DNA from: Candidatus Hydrogenedentota bacterium
Lineage (GTDB): Bacteria; Hydrogenedentota; Hydrogenedentia; Hydrogenedentales; CAITNO01
DNA length: 41,573 bases
Assembly: GCA_029776995.1 (NCBI GenBank)
Contig: JAKOTZ010000094.1
Coordinates: forward strand, 1 to 41,573
Direction: 5' to 3'
A program made the position numbers and the translations under genes. Each line of letters starts with the position of its first letter. Positions within the stretch are counted from its first letter, which is position 1. Positions 33,029 to 40,147 of this stretch are shown piece after piece. The notes below the pieces were generated by a model. That model saw nothing but the letters and a program-made list of their open reading frames with translations, ran no database searches and was not told the DNA's origin.

Positions 33029-33044
33029 CGGCACAGGCATTGCT
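33029..33044 (+). promoter_or_regulatory. Sigma-54-type promoter
   Basis: CGGCAC-N5-TTGCT matches the consensus TGGCAC-N5-TTGC(A/T) at all but one base, with GG (33030-33031) and GC (33042-33043) exactly 12 apart as required. The start of transcription would be near 33055, leaving a short leader with the ribosome binding site GAAAGGA at 33061-33067 before the ATG at 33074. Confidence 0.6.
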
Positions 33045-33073
33045 GAAGTGATGCAGAATTGAAAGGACATCCC

Positions 33074-33310
33074 ATGATCACGCAATGCTGCGTATGCAAA
33101 AAAGTTCACGCGTCGGAAGGGTGGCAGAACCTGACACCAGCCCGACTGGCAGCCATGAACGGACCCATCAGCCATGGGTATTGTCCTGAATGCCTGGCCA
33201 AAGCATTGGCCGATATCGAGTCCCTGGTCAATCCGACAGCCGCGCATCAGGAGAAGAAAGAAACTGCCGCTATTCCTCTTCTGGCAGCCATTCCCGGCGC
33301 GGTTCGCTGA
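33074..33310 (+). CDS. Small stand-alone zinc protein of the 'SHGxCPEC' type
   Basis: A 78-residue protein with a treble Cys pattern: 'CCVCKKV' near the start, a Trp, and 'SHGYCPECLAKAL' about 35 residues later. This pattern is known as a short zinc module at the C-terminus of many PAS-domain and response-regulator proteins of Gram-negative bacteria, where it reads much like 'CxxCKKIR...W...SHGICPEC'. Here it stands alone with no sensor domain. The ATG has GAAAGGA at 33061-33067, and an apparent sigma-54 promoter lies just upstream. It may be a small regulator or adaptor; this is inference from the motif and promoter. Confidence 0.75.
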   Translation: MITQCCVCKKVHASEGWQNLTPARLAAMNGPISHGYCPECLAKALADIESLVNPTAAHQEKKETAAIPLLAAIPGAVR

Positions 33311-33347
33311 TATAAAACACCCGATCCGACATTCCTATCCGATTCTA

Positions 33348-35624
33348 TTACGAAGGCCCTCCTGAAAGGCGGGACATCAGCACCGCAAGGCCGGAGATGG
33401 CGCATGTGCCCAGCATCAGCAGAGCCAGCGCCAGTCCCAGTTTCCATGAAAACGGCTGATATAAAAATTCCACTTCTGAGGATCCGGCCGGAACCACCAC
33501 TGCCCGCGCAAAACCATTCGCCTGATAAATCGGGGTCCGTCGACCATTGACCCGGCAAATCCAATCAGGATCCCACGCGTCTGCCACCATCAGCAGCGCA
33601 GACTGGTTCGACTGCACCTGGAGGGTTAATCGCTGTTCCGAATCTGACATGACGGACACGCTGTCGTCCAACTGGTTTTCTGCCTCCGGTTTTCCCTCCA
33701 GGGCCAGCCGGTCGGCTAAAATCCGCGTATCCTCCGCGCCCAGCCGCAACACGCACACTTTTTCAAGATCAACTGTCTTCACTATGGACAATACGGACTC
33801 TGAATCCGGAGCAGCCGCCCACTGGTGATACAAAGAAATCTGCGGAACCGGTTGTTGCCGCACCCATAAGCTTACTTCTCTATCCAGTCCTGCGCGGGAA
33901 AACCCCATATCGTGAAGCGCATCCGTTTCCTTTTCAGAAGAAGAAAGCAAAGCGTTAACGGCGTATACCCGCAGCATTGAATGCACTGCTTCCGCCGATA
34001 TACTGTCGGACACTATCTGTTGCCCCTTCTGAGGAAGCGTCAAATTATCAGGCGCCTCCAACAGGTTCCACCCCCCAAAAAACGGCACGCCAGCAACCAT
34101 GCCCAGATTACGGCTGCCCGGAACTTCGTCAGACAACAACGGAAAAACCGCCGCCCGGCCCTGTACTTTCGACACCTGCAACCGGCCGGCGATTTCAGAC
34201 ACGGCTGCCCGGGAAATCCCCTGAAGTCTCCCCGGAAGGTTCATGGGAATAATCATTTCCCGGTACAGGGTCACCGCCGTAACTACCAAAAGTAAAAACC
34301 GAAATACCCCGCCCGGATAAGGATGCCCCCAAATGAACATACCGATACAGCACACGGCAAAAAACAGCAGGAATCCCCGCGCCACCCCCCCGGTTATCAC
34401 GAAAATCCCGCCACTCACAAACAGAAAAATGATCAGCAGTCGGCGGCGCGTCCACAATGGCTCAGGGCCAAACAGCGTATCCGCCCCAAAAGCGCATAAC
34501 ACCGCCAACCCTGCCTGTCCCGCAAGAGCAAACATTTCCCATCTGATACTGCCGGGATATAAAAAATTCCCCGCCACCCCCAGCGGCAGAAAAGCAGCCA
34601 TAACCGCCGGCGCCGCGACGTGAGGTTTCTGCCGCAAACCGCTCAGCGCGGCCAGGGCAAGCAGCAGCGACACGGGATGAATATAAATCAGGTGCAACGA
34701 AAACGCGGCGTCTCCCCACCTGATTCCATCCCGCGGCGTCAACAGGTGTTCGACCACCTGTCCCGCGCGACCGGGCAAAACACAGCATGCGGGAAGCCCA
34801 GACCAGATCAGATCCGCTTTTCCCGCGTTCCAAAACATCTGCCTCAACGCAGGACCCCACTGAGGAACCATAATCATCAACGCGCCGCCGACCATAAGCA
34901 GCAGCCCGAGTATGGCATGCCCGTCTCTTTTGGGCTTCCCAACACGGGAAAAAAACGTGTCTCCCGCCCAACCGCACACCCACCCCTGTACCAGGGCGGC
35001 AATCACTCCAATTGCCGCTGCCGCCGGGTCCCCGGACAGCATCAGAAGGCCCAGCGAAATGGCACCGATGACCAACGGAGCAGCGCCGGAGCGGGAAAAC
35101 AGCGCGCCCGCGGCCCAACAGGCGAGGGGCAGCCAGCAGAAAACCGTTTCCAGCGCAGGGCGTCCGGATGCGGCCGCGGAAAAAGGGCCAAGAAGATAAA
35201 CCGCTGCGGCCAACAGGGATGACAGGGCTGAAACGCCCATGGCGCGGGTCCACAGCACCATGAAACAACCTGCGAGCGTCAGGCAGCCCATACCGTGCGC
35301 CAGCACCGCCTGATCAAAAGGCAACCAGGCGAATATCCACGTAAAAGGAGCCATAACAGGCATACGGGGATCCGCAATCAGAGAAAATCCTCCCTGCTGA
35401 TCCGGGCACCACAGAGGAAATTGTCCGGCTTTCAGTGCTCGGGAAATAGCCGACATAGCGGGCCAAACCCAATCTCTCAGCCAGAGATCCTCCGCCAGAA
35501 CGCAGTCCGCTGCCGGAACGAAACGCGCAACCGCGGAAAACAGCACGATACAGACCGGCACACCAACCCAAGGAAAAAATCCCGGGCGGATCCGCGTTGT
35601 TTCCTTAGGTTGAATTCCGGTCAT
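33348..35624 (-). CDS. YfhO-like multi-pass membrane protein
   Basis: A 758-residue protein with about 12-14 hydrophobic segments and a soluble C-terminal domain. The N-terminal loop has the YfhO-type 'GQFPLWCPDQQGGFSLIADP', and the end has 'MVADAWDPDWICRVNGR', 'FARAVVVPAGSSEVEFLYQP' and a last membrane segment, all as in the YfhO family. Characterised relatives act in transfer of sugars onto envelope polymers such as lipoteichoic acid, so a glycan-modifying role is likely. It overlaps the binding-protein gene by 20 bases and is the last gene of the kdtA operon. Confidence 0.85.
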   Translation of the reverse strand: MTGIQPKETTRIRPGFFPWVGVPVCIVLFSAVARFVPAADCVLAEDLWLRDWVWPAMSAISRALKAGQFPLWCPDQQGGFSLIADPRMPVMAPFTWIFAWLPFDQAVLAHGMGCLTLAGCFMVLWTRAMGVSALSSLLAAAVYLLGPFSAAASGRPALETVFCWLPLACWAAGALFSRSGAAPLVIGAISLGLLMLSGDPAAAAIGVIAALVQGWVCGWAGDTFFSRVGKPKRDGHAILGLLLMVGGALMIMVPQWGPALRQMFWNAGKADLIWSGLPACCVLPGRAGQVVEHLLTPRDGIRWGDAAFSLHLIYIHPVSLLLALAALSGLRQKPHVAAPAVMAAFLPLGVAGNFLYPGSIRWEMFALAGQAGLAVLCAFGADTLFGPEPLWTRRRLLIIFLFVSGGIFVITGGVARGFLLFFAVCCIGMFIWGHPYPGGVFRFLLLVVTAVTLYREMIIPMNLPGRLQGISRAAVSEIAGRLQVSKVQGRAAVFPLLSDEVPGSRNLGMVAGVPFFGGWNLLEAPDNLTLPQKGQQIVSDSISAEAVHSMLRVYAVNALLSSSEKETDALHDMGFSRAGLDREVSLWVRQQPVPQISLYHQWAAAPDSESVLSIVKTVDLEKVCVLRLGAEDTRILADRLALEGKPEAENQLDDSVSVMSDSEQRLTLQVQSNQSALLMVADAWDPDWICRVNGRRTPIYQANGFARAVVVPAGSSEVEFLYQPFSWKLGLALALLMLGTCAISGLAVLMSRLSGGPS

Positions 35625-36942
35625 CTCTTCCGGGCCTGCCTTCCGCCTGGGTAGCCCGCTTCAGCGCGCGGGTCCCTTCCCTCTGCAGCCACTCCGCAAC
35701 TTCGCGGGCCGTACGGGTACCGGACATTACCTCGGTCAGCGCCCGTTCCACCAAAACCCTGACCTGCTGCCAGCCATCCACGTTGGGTTCCGATCGCGCG
35801 AACTCCAGGCAGTCATAGGGGACACGGTTGGGCGGCCACGTATCCCAGTTTTGCCGGATCAGCGGATGCGTCAGCGCGGACCGGCGTACCGGCAGATAGC
35901 CGGTGGCCACGGCCCACCGCGCGGCCTGCTCCGGCTGGGTAAACCATCGGACAAACCCCCACGCCGCCTTCTGCTGCGGTTCAGGAACCGGGAAAATGGT
36001 AACGTTGGGGCCGAACAGCACTGTAGCGGGGCGCCGGGGGTTTTTCTGGGGAATGGGCACGATATCCAGCAGCGTTGCGCCCTTTTCTCCCGCCATTTTC
36101 AGCAGGTAGGTTCTGCTGGAACTGGATCGCATCACAAACGCCGCGTCTCCCCGAACCAGCGCGATGTTATCGTCAAATGTGCCTGGTGGAGCCAGACTGA
36201 GCAGGCCTTCCCGAACCATCTCCTCCAGCAGACTGAAGGACGCGAGGGATTCCGGACCATCGTATTGCAGCCGGCTGCCGTCATACACCTCCCCGCCCAT
36301 ACTGAATACCATGCCGCTGAAGGTCGAACAGTCCGGAACCGCTGCCAGCGCCGCTTTTCCGGTTGCCTGATGGATGGTCCGGCAGGCCTCCAGAAAATCC
36401 GTCCAGGTTTCCGGCGCTTTCTGAATCCCCGCGCAGCGCATGACTTCCCGGTTACAATACATCACCAGCACGCTTTTGGCCAGGGGAAAAGAGTACATCC
36501 GGTTTCCATGGAGAGCATAACGATTGCATTCCAGCGTCGCCGGAAAAAAATCCGACAGGTCTTTTTCGGTCAGTCCCACCTGCGGGTCATGAATCCACCG
36601 ATCCAGCGGAACGGCCGCCCCGGCGGCGATGTATTCACTCGTCATACTCTCATAAGATACCGCCATGGCGGGCAGCAGTCCCGCCTGTATGCCGGCCGAT
36701 ACTTTTCTGAAGATTTCCGCGTAACCGCCACCGTGCTCCCAGCGAATCGGCAACAGCCGGGATTGCGCGTTGAATTCCTCTACCATCCCGCGCATCAGCG
36801 CGGCGCTCTGCGTGTCCTGCCTGTCCCAGAAAACGGCGGCATTCGGATCCACGGGCAGGAAAGAACCCCTGTCCCGTCTGCATGCCGTTTCCAATGAGAG
36901 GACGGACACCGCAATCAGTATGACCGATAACCGGATGCTCAT
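35605..36942 (-). CDS. ABC transporter substrate-binding lipoprotein (sugar type)
   Basis: A 445-residue extracellular binding protein. The signal peptide ends in the lipobox 'LETAC', with Cys21 as the lipidated residue. The body has family-1 solute-binding features ('VFWDRQDT', 'YSFPLAKSVLVMYCNREV', 'PETWTDFLEACRTI', 'AAWGFVRWFTQPEQAARWA'). The ATG at 36942 overlaps the permease stop as ATGA. It would deliver a sugar, oligosaccharide or similar solute to the two permeases upstream. No specificity can be read. Confidence 0.92.
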   Translation of the reverse strand: MSIRLSVILIAVSVLSLETACRRDRGSFLPVDPNAAVFWDRQDTQSAALMRGMVEEFNAQSRLLPIRWEHGGGYAEIFRKVSAGIQAGLLPAMAVSYESMTSEYIAAGAAVPLDRWIHDPQVGLTEKDLSDFFPATLECNRYALHGNRMYSFPLAKSVLVMYCNREVMRCAGIQKAPETWTDFLEACRTIHQATGKAALAAVPDCSTFSGMVFSMGGEVYDGSRLQYDGPESLASFSLLEEMVREGLLSLAPPGTFDDNIALVRGDAAFVMRSSSSRTYLLKMAGEKGATLLDIVPIPQKNPRRPATVLFGPNVTIFPVPEPQQKAAWGFVRWFTQPEQAARWAVATGYLPVRRSALTHPLIRQNWDTWPPNRVPYDCLEFARSEPNVDGWQQVRVLVERALTEVMSGTRTAREVAEWLQREGTRALKRATQAEGRPGRDDRNST

Positions 36943-37817
36943 CCTTTGACCCCCGTCGCCATCATGGTATCCGAAACGGCGCGCTGGGCCAGCAGAAACA
37001 GCAGTACGCTGGGAAGCATCACTATCGTCGCCGCGCACATGAGAAGATGCAACTGTACCCCCGATTCCGTGGTAAAGACAGTAAGCCCCACCTGCACGAC
37101 TCTGCGGGATCCGTCCGCGGTCACAATCAACGGCCACAGGAGGGCATTGTAGCTTCCCAGAAACGCAAACACCGCGGTAACCGAAAGCGTCGGCCGCACC
37201 AACGGCAGGGCCACCCGGAATAAAAACCGCAGGGAACCGCATCCGTCGAGCCGGGCTGCTTCGTAATACTCAAAGGGAACAGCCAGGAAGGCCTGGCGCA
37301 TGAGAAATATGGAAAAACCATTGGCGCACCAGGAAATGATCAGCGCCGCCAGGCTGTTGTACCAGCCCAGCCGGGTAACCAGCACAAAATTCGGAATGAA
37401 AATCGCTTCAAAAGGCACCATCATCGCCCCGACCGCCAGCATAAAGGCCAATTTTTTACCGGGGAAATGCAGAAAAACCAGCGCGTACCCCGCCAGGGTA
37501 GCGCTCAAAGCAACAGCAGCCGACACCGTACCTGCCACGATAAAGGTATTGAGGAAATAGCGGGGGAAGGGCGATGAACGCCAAGTCTCCAGGTAATTTT
37601 CCCAGTGCCATGACGCGGGCCACACCCCCAGGCCGGGGGTTACCGCGTCTTCAAATGACTCCAAAGACGTGCTGATCATCCAGAGAAACGGCCAGCAGAA
37701 AAGCAAAGCGCCGGATGACAGCCCGAGATACAGCCAAAACTGCCTCCCGCCCCGGCGCGTTCTGCCCCGACGGAGCCAGGCCATACGGGATAACGCAACC
37801 GGAATTTTCCTGTTCAT
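36939..37817 (-). CDS. ABC transporter permease (MalG-type)
   Basis: A 292-residue inner-membrane permease with about six hydrophobic segments and the coupling motif 'YYEAARLDGCGSLRFLFRVALPLVRP' shown here as one helix about 70% along the protein, which binds the ATPase. The N-terminus is basic, and 'WPFLWMISTSLESF' is typical of the MalG/UgpE family. The ATG overlaps the stop of the other permease gene by 4 bases. Confidence 0.93.
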   Translation of the reverse strand: MNRKIPVALSRMAWLRRGRTRRGGRQFWLYLGLSSGALLFCWPFLWMISTSLESFEDAVTPGLGVWPASWHWENYLETWRSSPFPRYFLNTFIVAGTVSAAVALSATLAGYALVFLHFPGKKLAFMLAVGAMMVPFEAIFIPNFVLVTRLGWYNSLAALIISWCANGFSIFLMRQAFLAVPFEYYEAARLDGCGSLRFLFRVALPLVRPTLSVTAVFAFLGSYNALLWPLIVTADGSRRVVQVGLTVFTTESGVQLHLLMCAATIVMLPSVLLFLLAQRAVSDTMMATGVKG

Positions 37818-38758
37818 GACATGGATCGTCCCCTGTCCAGCATGCGGAACTGAAGAGCCGTCAGCACAATGATCAGGACTGTAAGTATCACCGCCACCGC
37901 TGAGCCATACCCCCAGTACCCAAATTCATAAAACTGCGCGTAGGCATAGTAGATCAGCGTCTGCGTCTCGGGCAGTACAGTGCTGCCCTGGGTAAGGGTA
38001 TAAATGCTGTTGAAGGACTGTAATGTTTTACACATGCCCGCCACCGCCAGAAACAGCAGCGTGGGACGCACCGCGGGCAATACGATCCGAATGGCCAGCG
38101 TGACACTTCCCGCCCCATCCAGGCGGGCCGCTTCTTCCAGTTCCCGGGGCATGGCCTGCAGCGCGGCCAGAAAGACTACCACCATGAAACCGGAAAGATG
38201 CCATATGTCAAACAGGATGATGCAGCACAGCGCCAGGCTAGGACCCCAGTCCGCCGGAATCCAGCCTCCGGTCAGCAGAAACAGCACCCCGCGGGATTCC
38301 AGCAGCCACCGCTGCGGCGGCAGCCCAATCCAGGACAGCAGCTGATTCGCCACGCCGTAGCGGGGATTGAACAGTGCCCGCCACACCATGGCCGCGGCAA
38401 CAGTGGACGTAATGTAGGGGATGAAGAAACAGGTGCGCAACAGCGCGCGCCCGGGACCCACGCGGTGCAGGCCATACGCGATGGCAAATCCCAGGGCCAG
38501 CGACGCGGGAACTATGCCCAACACGTAATACGCGGTCACCCGCAACGCCATCCAGAAATCCGGCGAGGTCAGCGCCTCCCGGTAATTGTCCAGCCCCACC
38601 CAGGGTCCCGGACCGCGCCGTCCACCGTATAGGCTCATCCTGAAAGCAATGAACATTGGAAAATACGTAAAAATAAAAAGCAGCAACAGAGCCGGACTTA
38701 ATAAGACACCCGCCAGCGCGCGCTCACGGTATTTTTCCGACACGGTTCTGAAAGACAC
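37814..38758 (-). CDS. ABC transporter permease (MalF/UgpA-type)
   Basis: A 314-residue permease with about six hydrophobic segments, an N-terminal 'LLSPALLLLFIFTYFPM' segment and the EAA motif 'LEEAARLDGAGSVTLA'. The start is GTG at 38758 with a strong GGGGAGG 9 bases upstream. It lies just after the kdtA stop, which falls inside this leader. It partners with the MalG-type permease to form the channel. The ATPase is not in the window and is probably shared or encoded elsewhere. Confidence 0.93.
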   Translation of the reverse strand: MSFRTVSEKYRERALAGVLLSPALLLLFIFTYFPMFIAFRMSLYGGRRGPGPWVGLDNYREALTSPDFWMALRVTAYYVLGIVPASLALGFAIAYGLHRVGPGRALLRTCFFIPYITSTVAAAMVWRALFNPRYGVANQLLSWIGLPPQRWLLESRGVLFLLTGGWIPADWGPSLALCCIILFDIWHLSGFMVVVFLAALQAMPRELEEAARLDGAGSVTLAIRIVLPAVRPTLLFLAVAGMCKTLQSFNSIYTLTQGSTVLPETQTLIYYAYAQFYEFGYWGYGSAVAVILTVLIIVLTALQFRMLDRGRSMS

Positions 38759-38764
38759 GACGGG

Positions 38765-40060
38765 CTACCTCCCCTGCCCTTCACGGTTCTTCTGGGAAAT
38801 AATCTCCGCGAGGCAGGCCAGATTCCTGCCCACGGCTCCCTGCCCTTCCAGTACAGCCTTTCTGCCGCGTGATCCGACCCGGATTCGTTCATCCGGATCC
38901 GCCAGCAACCGCCGGAGCGTTTCTTTGAGCTGCCCCGGAGCCGCAAGACGCAAAGATCCTCCCGCGCGCTCCAGGGCGGCTGCCGCGTCCGGAAAATTGC
39001 CCATATACGGGCCATACACCGTCGGCACGCCCAACGCGGCGGATTCCAGCGGATTGTGCCCTTCCACGCCCGGAAAGAAACTCCCACCGATTACCGCAAC
39101 GGATGCCAGGCTGTATAAACCAATTAAATCCCCTAGCGTGTCCGCCAACACCACTTTCCCCGGTCCGGACTTCCCGGACTTGAGCGCCGAAAGCCGCACC
39201 GCCTTAAACCGGTTCAGTACGCGATTAATTTCGTCCGCCCGTTCCACATGCCGCGGGGCAACAACCCAGCACACTTCGGGAAAATCTTCCTGCAGCGCGT
39301 CTATGCAGTCCGCCGCCAGAAGCTCATCCCCGGGCCGGGTGCTTCCGAATACCACAACTGCACCGGAGCCCGACCCGGACAGCCCCAGGCACGCGCGCAA
39401 GTGATGCTGCTTATCCGGATCCGGCTCCAGCGTCACGGCATCGAACTTCAGGCTGCCCGCCACCCGAACACGCGACTCATGGACCCCCAGCACGCAAAAC
39501 CGTTCGGCGTAGGTTTCATTCTGCGCGGCAACCAGCGCCAACTTCGCGAACGCCGGCCGGAACAGCGCGCCGAACCGGCGGTAACGCGGCAGCGCCTTAT
39601 CACTGATTCGCCCGTTCAGCACGGCCACCGGTATCCCGCGCCGGGCAGCCTCCGCCAGAAACCCAGGCCATATTTCCGTTTCCACCAGGGCAATAACCCG
39701 AGGAACCGCCCGGTCAAAAAATCGCGACAGACTCCCCGGATCATCAAAGGGAAACCAGTATGTCCGGTCCGGACCGGCCAGATCCGCGGCGCGCGTGTAA
39801 CCCGAAATTGTGGAAGCCGACAGCAGAACAGGACAATCAGGCCACATCTTTTCCGCGTCCCGCAACAGGGGACGGGCTGTGTTCACCTCCCCCAGGCTGC
39901 AGGCATGGAACCATATTCCGCCAGTGGGAACGGAACACGGCTGCATCCAAAACCGCCCTGCCAACGGCCGATACCGGGAACTTCTTTCCAATACAGTCCG
40001 CATCAGGGGAGCGGCGGCAACGGTCGTTTGCCTGTACAGTTTTTCACTCCAGGTCAACAC
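38765..40060 (-). CDS. waaA: 3-deoxy-D-manno-octulosonic acid (Kdo) transferase
   Basis: A 431-residue Kdo transferase that adds Kdo to lipid A at the inner membrane, so the cell makes LPS. The N-terminal domain has the catalytic Glu58 in 'CSLGEV' and 'LVETEIWPGF'. The C-terminal domain has 'VFGSTRPGDEL' and 'VIGGSFFPGVEGHNPLE', the sugar-nucleotide binding signature. The first 40 residues lack the strongly hydrophobic anchor seen in E. coli, so membrane attachment may differ. The start is GTG at 40060 with a perfect GGGAGG 5 bases upstream. It ends in TAG at a normal length. It lies first in a group with ABC permease, binding protein and YfhO genes. Confidence 0.95.
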   Translation of the reverse strand: MLTWSEKLYRQTTVAAAPLMRTVLERSSRYRPLAGRFWMQPCSVPTGGIWFHACSLGEVNTARPLLRDAEKMWPDCPVLLSASTISGYTRAADLAGPDRTYWFPFDDPGSLSRFFDRAVPRVIALVETEIWPGFLAEAARRGIPVAVLNGRISDKALPRYRRFGALFRPAFAKLALVAAQNETYAERFCVLGVHESRVRVAGSLKFDAVTLEPDPDKQHHLRACLGLSGSGSGAVVVFGSTRPGDELLAADCIDALQEDFPEVCWVVAPRHVERADEINRVLNRFKAVRLSALKSGKSGPGKVVLADTLGDLIGLYSLASVAVIGGSFFPGVEGHNPLESAALGVPTVYGPYMGNFPDAAAALERAGGSLRLAAPGQLKETLRRLLADPDERIRVGSRGRKAVLEGQGAVGRNLACLAEIISQKNREGQGR

Positions 40061-40077
40061 ATGCGCCTCCCGCGGTC

Positions 40078-40118
40078 AAAAATACATCGCGCGGCGGGTT
40101 TAACCACCGCCGCGCGAT
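40078..40118 (-). terminator. Intrinsic terminator after the secretin gene
   Basis: A perfect 12-base stem, ATCGCGCGGCGG (40086-40097) with its complement at 40107-40118, around a 9-base loop. On the minus strand it is followed by GTA and five T. It sits 30 bases after the secretin stop and only about 7 bases before the ribosome binding site of waaA. Confidence 0.85.
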
Positions 40119-40147
40119 ATTCTACCCTATCCCGGTATCCGCCCGGA

